Positions 15,594 through 24,418 of a DNA stretch of 64,000 nt are shown one piece after another (the first letter of the stretch is position 1; each line of letters opens with the position of its first letter). The position numbers and the translations under genes were made by a program. Source of the DNA: Bacillota bacterium (GTDB lineage: Bacteria; Bacillota; Clostridia; Christensenellales; Aristaeellaceae). A model generated the notes under the pieces. That model saw only the letters and a list, made by a program, of their open reading frames with translations, was not told where the DNA came from and ran no database searches. Location of the stretch: NCBI GenBank assembly GCA_023411395.1, contig JAEYOV010000071.1:124001-188000 (forward strand), given 5' to 3'.

Positions 15594-18161
15594 ATGGACT
15601 CTCTAAAGATGAAGCTGTGCAATCCTGGTTTTTCCAAGGTGATTCAAACGGGGGTTGAAGAATTTCAAAGCGCGCTTGCGGAAAAGAAAATCCATTTTGA
15701 AATCGTTCCGTCCCTTCCCCATAGCGGAAAAGCGGGGGAATGGACGGTAGTAATTGGGACCGTGTCGGATTATCAGATGAAAGTCCTGCTGGAAGGCAGC
15801 CAAAAACAAATGCCCCTTGTGCCTGAGAGCCTTGGCTGCTTCCCAATAAGAACCAGTACTGGGGAGCTGCTTTTGCTGGCGGGCGCCGATGATGCGGGGC
15901 TTATGTACCTGCTGCTGGAGATGGCCAGGAAAATCAGGCTGTACGGCGCGGATGCCATTGAAAATGCCCGGGAATATACCGAAAGCCCTGAAAACCAGGT
16001 GCGCTGCATGGACCGTTATCTATTGGGCCAACTGGACAATGAGTGGTTCTTGTCGGAGGAATTCTTTAAGTACTACTTCAAGCGCCTGGCCCATGCCAGG
16101 TTCAACAGGTTCTGCCTGATCCTTGGCTTTGATACAGCCTACATGTCTCCCCCGTATCCCTTCTTCCTGCCGGTAAAGGGGTATGAGACCGTGGGCCTTA
16201 CTGACCGGGTAAAAACCTCCAGGGAAGAAAACCTGTCCGCTCTGCGCAGGATGGTAGATGTTTGCCACCAATACGGCATGAAGTTTGTGCTGGCCACATG
16301 GCAACAGCGCCCCTGGACGACGGCGCAGGAATCCCTGGTGAAGAACCTGCCGGAATCGGAAAGGGAATTGAGCGAATATTGCCATGACGGTATTGTGGAA
16401 CTGCTCAAAGCAGTGCCAGGCATTGACATTGTCCAGTTCCGGGTAAACCACGAATCAGGTGTCGGAACCCAGGTTTCCGCCGAGGATTTCTGGAACCACT
16501 GCGCTGACGCAGTGGCCGAAGCTGGAGATCAAATTGGCAAGCGCTTCACGCTGGACCTTCGGGCAAAAGGCCTTACCGAGTCCATGGTGGACCATGCCCA
16601 GGCGCTGGGATTGGATGTGGAAGTGCCCACCAAGTACTGGTGTGAGCACGCGGCGCTGCCTTACCACCTGTCCATCATGCGTTCGGAAGAGCTGGCACAG
16701 CTTCATAACTACAACCATTCCCGGCGGTATTCCTACGCCGATATGCTTCAAAAGCCCAAGAAGTACGATGTCATTTTCCGGCTCTGGAACTACGGCTCCA
16801 CCAACCTTTTCCTGTGGGGAGACGCGGACTATGCCCGCCGTTTTGCCAAGAGCTGCTCCCTTTCCGGGGCTACGGGATACCAGGTGAATGCGCCTTTGTC
16901 GCTTAAGTATGGGCATGAATTATCTCACAAGGCGCCCTGGAAGATTTTCAAGGATGAGTCGCTGAATCAGGCGAAGTGGGAAGAGGAACGGTTCTGGCTG
17001 TGGTATACCCTGTATGGCCGGCTCGGGTACAATTCCAACACGGATGCCGAAGTATGGGAAGGGGAATTTGTCAGGCGCTTTGGCCAAAAGCAGGGGATGC
17101 TGCTTCAACAGGCGCTGACCGTGGCCAGCCGGATCGTTCCCCTGATCACCACGGTGCACATGCCGGTCCATCCCTCATTGCGGTATTGGACCGAGATGAA
17201 TACAGGCTGGGCACTGTTCGCGGAAAACAATTTGAACAAAATGACTTCCTACGACTTTTATCAGAGTATCACCTATGGCTCCACAGAACCCAGCGACCAC
17301 GGCCTGTTCTATGGGATCGACGAATACGCCCATGATGTGCATGCTGCGAAAATAGCCCAGGGCAAGTACACGCCGCTGCAATATGCCGCATGGCTTGAGG
17401 AGCTGTCCGAAGATACGGCACGGATGATTCGCTGTCTTAAGGAGGAAGGCGCTCAGGAAGCGGAACTCCGGTCCGCCTGCCTGGACATGGAAATGGTATC
17501 GCACCTGGGCATGTACCATGCGCAGAAGATACGTTCGGCCTATGCGCTGGCCTGCTGGAAAGAGACCGGACGCAAGGAGTTTCTTCAGGAGTGCCACCGC
17601 TTCCTTACCGGTGCCATCCATAGCTGGAAAGCGCTGTCAGAAACGGGGAAAAGGGAATACTACCACGACCTGGATTTCAGCTCAGCCGGTTCCACCACCC
17701 GCAGGGGAACCTGGGGTGACCTGGCCATAGAGTTGGAGAAGGACTTGGCCAGCGTGCGGCACTTATTGGAGAAAAGCGGCATTCCTGAGGCAGTGTTCGG
17801 TGAATTTGAACACGATGCGCCTGCCTGCAAGGCCCTTGAAATCACCGCGGATTTCCCGGCCACGGCGCAGGCAGGCCAGGCGATCCGCATCCGGGCGGCG
17901 GTGGCCGGCATGCTGGATTGCCCCGAAGCCCCTGTACTGCATTACCGGCATGTGAACCAGTTGGCGGGCATATTTGAAACCGTCCGGATGGAAAAGGCGG
18001 ACGGCGCCTACTATGCGGAGGTTCCGGCGGAGTATGTAACCTCCTCATGGGACATCATGGCCTATGTCACCTTGCAGCAGCCGGGGCAGGCATGCTCCCT
18101 GTATCCCGGCCTGTATAATCCCCGGTATCCTTATCCGTATGCGGTGATTCAAACAATTTGA
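15594..18161 (+). CDS. Unrecognised large protein, glycosidase-like (alpha-glucuronidase/GH20b-type N-domain)
   Basis: This 855-residue protein has no signal peptide, so it is probably cytoplasmic. Residues 20-130 resemble the small alpha/beta domain found before the barrel in alpha-glucuronidases and GH20 enzymes, with WTVVIGTVSDYQ and LLLLAGADDAGLMYLLLEMA. Residues 145-480 look like a TIM barrel, with MKFVLATWQQRPW, DIVQFRVNHESG and FTLDLRAKGL as candidate strands and several acidic residues that could be catalytic. A helical region and a C-terminal beta domain follow. I know of no named family for it. The start at 15594 follows AAGGCGG; the ATG at 15561 has no site. It sits between a sugar transporter and two oxidoreductases, so it probably acts on the imported sugar. 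Confidence 0.6.
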   Translation: MDSLKMKLCNPGFSKVIQTGVEEFQSALAEKKIHFEIVPSLPHSGKAGEWTVVIGTVSDYQMKVLLEGSQKQMPLVPESLGCFPIRTSTGELLLLAGADDAGLMYLLLEMARKIRLYGADAIENAREYTESPENQVRCMDRYLLGQLDNEWFLSEEFFKYYFKRLAHARFNRFCLILGFDTAYMSPPYPFFLPVKGYETVGLTDRVKTSREENLSALRRMVDVCHQYGMKFVLATWQQRPWTTAQESLVKNLPESERELSEYCHDGIVELLKAVPGIDIVQFRVNHESGVGTQVSAEDFWNHCADAVAEAGDQIGKRFTLDLRAKGLTESMVDHAQALGLDVEVPTKYWCEHAALPYHLSIMRSEELAQLHNYNHSRRYSYADMLQKPKKYDVIFRLWNYGSTNLFLWGDADYARRFAKSCSLSGATGYQVNAPLSLKYGHELSHKAPWKIFKDESLNQAKWEEERFWLWYTLYGRLGYNSNTDAEVWEGEFVRRFGQKQGMLLQQALTVASRIVPLITTVHMPVHPSLRYWTEMNTGWALFAENNLNKMTSYDFYQSITYGSTEPSDHGLFYGIDEYAHDVHAAKIAQGKYTPLQYAAWLEELSEDTARMIRCLKEEGAQEAELRSACLDMEMVSHLGMYHAQKIRSAYALACWKETGRKEFLQECHRFLTGAIHSWKALSETGKREYYHDLDFSSAGSTTRRGTWGDLAIELEKDLASVRHLLEKSGIPEAVFGEFEHDAPACKALEITADFPATAQAGQAIRIRAAVAGMLDCPEAPVLHYRHVNQLAGIFETVRMEKADGAYYAEVPAEYVTSSWDIMAYVTLQQPGQACSLYPGLYNPRYPYPYAVIQTI

Positions 18162-18175
18162 TGGAGGATGAATGT

Positions 18176-19552
18176 ATGAATCAAATGGCCTTCTATGAGG
18201 AAAAGATGCAAACGCCCATCGCCTACCAGTGCGACGTGGTAGTCTGCGGGGGAGGAACCGCGGGATTCATCGCCGCCCTGGCCTCCGCCAGGACAGGTGC
18301 CAGCACCATGCTGATAGAACGGAACGGATACATCGGCGGCTCCATGTTAAGCGGGGCCGGCCCGTTGCACAGCTTTTTCAACCTGTACAAGGCGTTCCCC
18401 GGCGCCAAAAAAGAGCACCTGGTCAGGGGTCTGCCTCAGGAAGTGATTGACCGGCTGGTGGAACAAAAGGCGTCTTACGGCCACCTGGAGCAGGAGAAGG
18501 GCGGCAACTATGATTCTGTAATCACGCTGGTGGATTGGGAAGCTTTCAAGGATATAGCCCTGCAAATGCTGGAGGAAGCCGGTGTGCGCATCCTTCTGCA
18601 TACCATGATTGCCGGCGTCATGAAGCAGGGGGACACGGTAGAGGGCGTCGTGATTGAAAGCAAATCCGGCCGTGAGGCGATTCGGGCCAAGGTGGTAATC
18701 GATACCACCGGCGACGGGGATGTGGCGGCCCTTTCCGGCGCGGAATTCATCAAGAAGCACGGAACCACCTCGGTGGGATTCCCCTTCGGCATGATGAACG
18801 TGGATATGAAGCGGCTGGTAAATTACCTGGAAGAGCGCGGCATGGTCACGCAATTGATCCGCGGGGAAAAGGATGGAGACGATGATGTCATCCGCCTGGG
18901 GTTTGACCTGAAGAAAGACGAGCGGTTTAAGGAGTTCATGGAAAAAAGCGGGATGTGGGGGCCGCTAGGCTTCTCCTACCACGCCAACAATTTCAACTAT
19001 ATCAATACCGCGAACAAAAGGAACGTGGATGCCACCAACAATGAGGAATGCACCAAAGCCCAAATTGAGCTGCGGCATCAAGTCATGGAGCTGTCCCGGA
19101 TGCTTGTAAAATATATTCCGGGTTTTGAAAACGCTTATGTGTATTGGACTTCCTACGGCCTTGGCGTACGCTATACCCGGGTGATCAGATGCGAACATGA
19201 TCTTTCCTTGGAAGAGATCGTTAACTGCGAGCGCTTTGAGGATGAGGTTTTCCTGTACGGATTCCATGATTGCGCCCCCAGGATCATGATCAAGGACGCC
19301 GGATGCTACGGCATTCCCTACCGTGCCTTGCTGCCGGTGAAAATCGAGGGCTTGCTGGTGGCGGGCCGCCTGATCACCGGCGAATGGGAGGCGCATATGT
19401 CCACCCGGAATACCGTTTCCTGCATGGCCCAGGGGGAGGCCGTGGGTACCGCTGCTGCGCTGTGTGCCCAAAATGGTGTTTCGCCACGGCAGCTTGATGT
19501 TAAGAAACTGCGCGCCACCCTCCGGGAACATGGCGTATATCTGGGTGAATGA
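18176..19552 (+). CDS. FAD-dependent oxidoreductase (FAD_oxidored family), copy 1
   Basis: This 458-residue protein has an N-terminal Rossmann FAD motif (VVVCGGGTAGFIAALASAR, residues 21-39), followed by the family's conserved GPLHSFFNLYKAFPGAKK. GDGDVAALSGAEF lies near residue 185, and the C-terminal AHMSTRNTVSCMAQGEAVG closes the FAD site. Such proteins oxidise or reduce unidentified, often carbohydrate-linked, substrates. The start at 18176 has TGGAGGA (18162-18168) 7 bases upstream, so it does not truly overlap the previous gene. The next gene encodes a close paralogue, sharing long identical blocks including TRNTVSCMAQG. Neither has a signal peptide, which fits oxidation of the sugar inside the cell. 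Confidence 0.82.
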   Translation: MNQMAFYEEKMQTPIAYQCDVVVCGGGTAGFIAALASARTGASTMLIERNGYIGGSMLSGAGPLHSFFNLYKAFPGAKKEHLVRGLPQEVIDRLVEQKASYGHLEQEKGGNYDSVITLVDWEAFKDIALQMLEEAGVRILLHTMIAGVMKQGDTVEGVVIESKSGREAIRAKVVIDTTGDGDVAALSGAEFIKKHGTTSVGFPFGMMNVDMKRLVNYLEERGMVTQLIRGEKDGDDDVIRLGFDLKKDERFKEFMEKSGMWGPLGFSYHANNFNYINTANKRNVDATNNEECTKAQIELRHQVMELSRMLVKYIPGFENAYVYWTSYGLGVRYTRVIRCEHDLSLEEIVNCERFEDEVFLYGFHDCAPRIMIKDAGCYGIPYRALLPVKIEGLLVAGRLITGEWEAHMSTRNTVSCMAQGEAVGTAAALCAQNGVSPRQLDVKKLRATLREHGVYLGE

Positions 19553-19570
19553 ATCATCGGGAGGAAGCCT

Positions 19571-20965
19571 ATGGACTTTTATATAAGGCCTGAATCCAGG
19601 GTTACTGCCAAGCAATACGACGTGGTGGTCTGCGGAGCGGGTACGGCGGGCGTGTTTGCCGCCATCGCAGCCGCGCGCCATGGCGCCAAAACGGCGGTAG
19701 TGGAGCACAAAGGGTATGTGGGCGGCATCGCCACCGAGGGGGGCTGCGGGCTGCACAGCTTCTTCAATTTGTGGAAAGCCTTCCCCGGCGCAAAGAAGAA
19801 AAAAGTGATCAGGGGCCTGCCGGAGGAATTCATCGACCGGCTGACAAAAGCGGGCGGCGCATCCGGCCACAACGAGACGCTTCTGAATTATGGTTACGAT
19901 TCGGATACCCTCTGCGTGGATGTGGAAGTGTACAAGCTGACCGCCCTGGAAATGCTGCGGGAGGCCGGCGTGGATGTGCTGCTCAACACCATGGTGGTGG
20001 ACGCGGTGGCAAAAGACGGCCGGGTGACTGCTGTGATCACGGAATCCCATGAGGGCTGCGAGGCGCTGTTTGCCAAGGCGGTGATTGACGCCACGGGCTT
20101 TGGCGACCTCAGCGCCCGGGCGGGGGCACAGTTTACCCAGCCCAATGACTATGCGGTAGCCAACAGCATGGGTATTGCCGGCATTGATATTGACGAATAC
20201 TACTCCTTCCTTCAAAAGAACGGGGCCCTGAAGGAATATGCATTGGGCAACCGGGACGGCGAAAGCCAAAGGCTCATCCGCGTGGACGGGAACTGGGAAA
20301 AGCTTGATCCCGCTTTTTATCAAAAGGCAAAAGAGCTGGGCATGCATACCGTTACAACCACGATCCATGACAAGTATTTCATGTTCATCAAGCTGAATTA
20401 CCAAATGCCCGCCTGTCCCGTAAACCGGGATGCGCTTGCGCAGGCGGAATATGAATTGCGCCGGCGGCAGTCGGAAGCGCTCAAGCTTTTGAAGCAGGTC
20501 ATCCCCAACAGCCAAAACGCCTTTATTACCCGCACCGCACCGACCATCACCATCCGCAGGGCGCGCTGCATCCGGTGCGATTATGACCTTACCAATCAGG
20601 AGATCATTGACGGTACACACTTTAAGGACGATATTTTCGCCTATGGTTTTCACGATGAAGCGCCCAGGTTCCAAATCAAAAACGGCAGCACCTACGGGTT
20701 TCCACTGCGCGCCATCCAGGCAACAGGCTTAAAAAACCTATACGCTATCGGCATGATGGTCACCTCGGATCACGACGCGCACATGTCCACCCGCAACACC
20801 GTCTCCTGCATGGCTCAGGGACAGGCCGCGGGCACCGCCGCGGCGCTGATGGCAGCGGCCGGGCATCAGGACATGCGTGATCTGAAGTATGCCGCCTTGT
20901 ACAGCACGCTTGCAAAGGATGGCGTATGGTTTGAGGATGAGCCTTTAACGGTTTCGGACAAGTGA
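19571..20965 (+). CDS. FAD-dependent oxidoreductase (FAD_oxidored family), copy 2
   Basis: This 464-residue paralogue of the preceding gene has the same layout: VVVCGAGTAGVFAAIAAAR for FAD, CGLHSFFNLWKAFPGAKKKK, GFGDLSARAGAQF and AHMSTRNTVSCMAQGQAAG near the end. The first shared block is longer than 15 residues, so the pair arose by tandem duplication. The middle regions differ (residues 200-330), which suggests a different substrate or a heteromeric pair. The start at 19571 follows GGGAGGAAGCCT. It is the last gene of the region B operon; two terminators lie downstream. A sugar or inositol-like oxidation is plausible but unproven. Confidence 0.82.
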   Translation: MDFYIRPESRVTAKQYDVVVCGAGTAGVFAAIAAARHGAKTAVVEHKGYVGGIATEGGCGLHSFFNLWKAFPGAKKKKVIRGLPEEFIDRLTKAGGASGHNETLLNYGYDSDTLCVDVEVYKLTALEMLREAGVDVLLNTMVVDAVAKDGRVTAVITESHEGCEALFAKAVIDATGFGDLSARAGAQFTQPNDYAVANSMGIAGIDIDEYYSFLQKNGALKEYALGNRDGESQRLIRVDGNWEKLDPAFYQKAKELGMHTVTTTIHDKYFMFIKLNYQMPACPVNRDALAQAEYELRRRQSEALKLLKQVIPNSQNAFITRTAPTITIRRARCIRCDYDLTNQEIIDGTHFKDDIFAYGFHDEAPRFQIKNGSTYGFPLRAIQATGLKNLYAIGMMVTSDHDAHMSTRNTVSCMAQGQAAGTAAALMAAAGHQDMRDLKYAALYSTLAKDGVWFEDEPLTVSDK

Positions 20966-20996
20966 TTATGGCATAGCAAAAAACCAGCCCAAATGC

Positions 20997-21028
20997 CGGG
21001 GAGCACCGAAATATGCTCCCCGTTTTTT
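20997..21028 (+). terminator. Rho-independent terminator of the region B operon
   Basis: CGGGGAGCA (20997-21005) pairs with TGCTCCCCG (21014-21022). An 8-base loop separates the arms, and six Ts follow at once. Confidence 0.9.
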
Positions 21029-21032
21029 ATTT

Positions 21033-21059
21033 GAGCCGTTAAGGCAGACGGCTCTTTTT
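21033..21059 (+). terminator. Second plus-strand terminator
   Basis: GAGCCGT (21033-21039) pairs with ACGGCTC (21048-21054), followed by TTTTT. It backs up the terminator at 20997 and shields the convergent AraC-type gene ending at 21076. Confidence 0.8.
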
Positions 21060-21075
21060 GATAGTCACATGGCAT

Positions 21076-23295
21076 TTATTGTCTGTATGCCTGCCGGTAA
21101 GCGGCGGGCGTAGTATTTTCATACTTCTTGAATTGCCTGAGGAATGTGCTGATATGCACATAGCCGCACCTTGCCGCCACCTCCTGCACCGGCATGGCCG
21201 TTTCCCTAAGCAGCGTTTTCGCGTTGTCAAAACGGCGCAGGGAGATATAATCGCTGACGGTGACCTGCGTGTATTTTTTGAAGTAATGGCTGAGGTTGGA
21301 TACCGTCATGTCAAAATGGTCCGCCAGCGATTTGGCGGAGAAATTCTCCTCATGGCAGCCTTCATCGATATAGTGCAGTATCTCCTGCAGTTTCTCCTGC
21401 ATCTCCGGTTCCTGGGGCTGCTGCGCCGCATGTTCACTGACTTCGTCAATAAACAGACGGATGATGTGAATCATTTCCTCTACGCCTTGGGAAGCGGTGT
21501 TGGAAAACAGCATGGGATACTTGGCGGAAAGCTTCTTGGTGGGATAGCCCATTTCTTCCATGGCGGACAGGGACGTGTTAACGATGTTGTAACACAGCCG
21601 CATGGCAAAAAAGTGGCTCTTGGTATCGCGTATGGTATTCAGCAGCGGTTCCAGTGCAAAGAGGATGCGCTCCCGCCCGGCGGTGAGGAATGTCTGTTTC
21701 AGCGCTTCCATGGCCTGCCGTGGGTATTCGCCTGTGCCCAGCAGATCCTGCTGATCGCTGGAATAGCCTGATATGCCCTCGCCGGCTTGGTCCGACGCCA
21801 TATGACAGGCGCTGCGGGCCTGGCTTAACAGCCTGGATGCGGTTGCGATTTCACCGCAATCGCTGTAGCCTACGCATATTGTGAGGCCGAACAGCTCGCC
21901 CAGTTCCTTGCGCGCTGCACCCAAGTGCTCCAGCGCTTCATTCATTTCCGCCTGGGTACCGGATAACACCAGGTAAATCTGCGAGCTTTCCGGGTACAAA
22001 AGGTTCACGATCTGGCACAGGCCGATCACCCGCCGTTTGACAAGGCGCGAGATTTCATGATGGGTGTTGATCTGGACCTCGCCCGCTTCCCGTTGGGCAA
22101 TACCCAGAACCAGCACCCGGAACAGCGGGCCGTTCAGCGGATAGGAAAGGCTTTCGCCGTGTTTTTTGAGCGCCTCCAGCGTTGGGTAGCAGGAGCGCAG
22201 CAGCCGAAGCGTAATGTCATCCACCTGCAGGGAATGATTCAGCCGCTGGACGCGTGTGAAGGCGTCGGCTACCAGTTCCAGCTCACCCATGGGTTTTTCC
22301 GGCGCACTGTGCTGCGTGACAATACTCACAAGGTCACGGATGGGCTTGTAATTCATGCGCGTAAAATGCATGATGACCAGCCCGCAAAGCGCCAGTATGC
22401 CAATGAGCAGCGTTATGGCTGAGAGCTGCATGGTCCTCACCGGGCGCATGATGGAGGTATAGGGGACAAATGCCATGTAGGAGATGGCAGCTACTTGCGA
22501 GGGCATGGAGAATACCACGTACTCCACTCCCGCAAAAGAAAAAGTCTGACCGGAGGCGCGGCCAGTACTGTTTTGATACGCTTCCCAAAGCGGAGCAGCG
22601 TCGGGCGAGCCGGCGTACAGCAGCGATCCTGCATTGTCCGACAGAACGGTCACCGTATCCGCCTCTTTCAGGTACCGTCCAACCAGCGAATCCAGCGTAT
22701 GCTTGGACATTTGAAAAAAAACGGCGCTGTGCACGGCTTCTGCGCTGCACTTGTCGGTATACACAAACGTCACCGCCTGCTCCAGTCCCTGTCTGATGTT
22801 CTGGCATGGCAGCACATACTGGCGTTTGTTCTGAAGCAGCAATATTTGGGGTTCATGATCATATCCATAGGAAAACCGCGTAAAATCCTCATAGGTGTAC
22901 ATGGTAACGGACGTAAAGACATGGCGCAATTCATCGTTGATGTAAAAGGCGTTTTCAATGAAGCGGTTGGTATTTGTTACCGTGCTGAGCGCCAGTGTCA
23001 CATCCAGGTAGTTGCCATAGGCCTCCTTCACCGCGGCGGTGGAAAGCGCGCGGTTGCCCAGCAGCGCATAGGCGTCTGCACCCATCTGTTCCAAAATCAT
23101 GTCCATGGTGCTTTGCAGCCGTTCAAACTCCGTCTGCCGGCTCTTCAGTATGCTTTCACCATAGAACCCTGAAAAGCTGTGAAATGTGAAAAACGAAAAT
23201 GTCATGAGGGGAATGATCAGCAGGGCGATATAGGACAGCATAATCCCATAATAGGCCTTCCTGCGGACTCTTCCTTTTCCAGGAGATTTCTTCAT
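21076..23295 (-). CDS. Membrane-bound AraC family regulator with extracellular sensor domain
   Basis: This 739-residue regulator is anchored by a transmembrane segment near residues 15-37 (ending LLIIPLMTFSFFTF) and another near residues 285-305 (LSAITLLIGILALCGLVIMHF), with about 240 extracellular residues between them. A linker of about 330 residues follows. The C-terminal 100 residues are a double helix-turn-helix AraC domain (FSAKSLADHFDMTVSNLSHY and VQEVAARCGYVHISTF). Such proteins read an extracellular sugar signal directly, without a separate kinase. The start at 23295 has AAAGGAA 8 bases upstream; the longer frame adds 14 residues without a site. It is divergent from the LplB/LipO-type operon, which is its likely target. 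Confidence 0.88.
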   Translation of the reverse strand: MKKSPGKGRVRRKAYYGIMLSYIALLIIPLMTFSFFTFHSFSGFYGESILKSRQTEFERLQSTMDMILEQMGADAYALLGNRALSTAAVKEAYGNYLDVTLALSTVTNTNRFIENAFYINDELRHVFTSVTMYTYEDFTRFSYGYDHEPQILLLQNKRQYVLPCQNIRQGLEQAVTFVYTDKCSAEAVHSAVFFQMSKHTLDSLVGRYLKEADTVTVLSDNAGSLLYAGSPDAAPLWEAYQNSTGRASGQTFSFAGVEYVVFSMPSQVAAISYMAFVPYTSIMRPVRTMQLSAITLLIGILALCGLVIMHFTRMNYKPIRDLVSIVTQHSAPEKPMGELELVADAFTRVQRLNHSLQVDDITLRLLRSCYPTLEALKKHGESLSYPLNGPLFRVLVLGIAQREAGEVQINTHHEISRLVKRRVIGLCQIVNLLYPESSQIYLVLSGTQAEMNEALEHLGAARKELGELFGLTICVGYSDCGEIATASRLLSQARSACHMASDQAGEGISGYSSDQQDLLGTGEYPRQAMEALKQTFLTAGRERILFALEPLLNTIRDTKSHFFAMRLCYNIVNTSLSAMEEMGYPTKKLSAKYPMLFSNTASQGVEEMIHIIRLFIDEVSEHAAQQPQEPEMQEKLQEILHYIDEGCHEENFSAKSLADHFDMTVSNLSHYFKKYTQVTVSDYISLRRFDNAKTLLRETAMPVQEVAARCGYVHISTFLRQFKKYENTTPAAYRQAYRQ

Positions 23296-23371
23296 GTAAA
23301 ATATTCCTTTGCCTAGTAAAATAGGTAAAAATGACATTAAACAGGCCGTTATTCAACAAATGCGTATTCCA

Positions 23372-23400
23372 TTTATACAATGCGCATTGCTGCATGTCAA
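23372..23400 (-). promoter_or_regulatory. Promoter of the AraC-type regulator
   Basis: On the minus strand, TTGACA (23395-23400), a 17-bp spacer and TATAAA (23372-23377) form a near-consensus promoter. On the plus strand, TATAAA (23421-23426) lacks a good -35, which fits an activator-dependent promoter for the transporter operon. Confidence 0.65.
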
Positions 23401-23455
23401 GTATTTTGGTACGATTGGAATATAAAAGTGAGAGACGAATAATCCGGGTGAAGGG

Positions 23456-24406
23456 ATGATGCGCATGATTGGCAGAACTCTGCCGGCATATTCTGCCACT
23501 CCGTGGCAAAGGCTTTTAAAAAGGATCGTGGGCAATTGGGTGCTCTACCTGTTCCTGATCCCCTGCCTTGTATATCTTGCGCTGTTCAATTATTGGCCCA
23601 TGGCGGGCATTCAAATTGCTTTTCGGGATTTCAAGGCGGCCAAGGGCGTTTGGAACAGCCCCTGGGTCGGGTTCCTTCATTTCCAGCGCTTCTTTGATTC
23701 GTATCAGTTTCGCGAATTGGTCTGGAATACCGTAAGCCTGAGCTTTTACCAGATCATCGCCGGCTTTCCGCTGCCCATCATCCTGGCGCTTTTATTAAAC
23801 TATACCACCATTCCCAGAATGAAGCGCTTTGCCCAAACCGTGACGTATGCCCCGCATCTGATCTCCGTAGTGGTCATGGCAGGTATGCTCATTGTGTTTA
23901 GTGCGCCCCGGGGGCTTTTCAACCAGATCACGGGCCTGTTTGGCGCAAAGCCCTTTGCCATGCTGGGGTCGCCGTCGCTGTACCAGCCCATGTATGTCTG
24001 GTCCACTGCCTGGCAGCGCACAGGCTACCACGCGGTATTGTATATCGCCGCGCTTTCCAGCGTCAGCGATGAGCTGCATGAGGCGGCCATTGTGGACGGG
24101 GCGAACAAATTCAGGCGCATCCTTCACATAGACCTGCCTTCCATTTTGCCCACCATGATGATCCTGCTGATTTTGAGCCTGGGCAACCTGATGAGCATCG
24201 GCTTTGAAAAGTCGTACCTTTTGCAAAACAACCTGAACCTGTCGGTTTCGGAAATCATATCCACCTACGTGTACAAGATCGGCATCCAGGGGGCGCAGTA
24301 CAGCTATTCGGCGGCGATCGGCATCTTCAACAATGTGATCAATCTCATGCTGCTGGTAACGGTCAACAAAATTTCAAACAAACTCACCGGCTCGGGCTTG
24401 TGGTAA
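23456..24406 (+). CDS. lplB: Sugar ABC transporter permease, LplB/YtcP-associated type
   Basis: This 316-residue membrane protein belongs to the LplB subfamily of CUT1 permeases. It begins with the typical WVLYLFLIPCLVYLALFNYWP segment, then GIQIAFRDFKAAKG. The EAA loop reads ELHEAAIVDGANKFRRILHIDLP near residue 210, and SYSAAIGIFNNVINLMLL is near the end. There are three possible ATG starts (23456, 23459, 23465). The G-rich stretch GGGTGAAGGG (23446-23455) best fits 23459 or 23465, and I give the longest. The protein pairs with the next permease and the binding protein at 25417. No ATPase gene is nearby. LplB-type systems usually carry polysaccharide-derived oligosaccharides such as uronic-acid oligomers. 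Confidence 0.88.
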   Translation: MMRMIGRTLPAYSATPWQRLLKRIVGNWVLYLFLIPCLVYLALFNYWPMAGIQIAFRDFKAAKGVWNSPWVGFLHFQRFFDSYQFRELVWNTVSLSFYQIIAGFPLPIILALLLNYTTIPRMKRFAQTVTYAPHLISVVVMAGMLIVFSAPRGLFNQITGLFGAKPFAMLGSPSLYQPMYVWSTAWQRTGYHAVLYIAALSSVSDELHEAAIVDGANKFRRILHIDLPSILPTMMILLILSLGNLMSIGFEKSYLLQNNLNLSVSEIISTYVYKIGIQGAQYSYSAAIGIFNNVINLMLLVTVNKISNKLTGSGLW

Positions 24407-24418
24407 GGGGGAAGAGCA

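Noticed and set aside
18965..20674. 569-codon minus-strand open frame
   Set aside because: It is antisense to the two FAD oxidoreductase genes. Its length reflects the codon bias of the paralogous pair, and it has no domain of its own.
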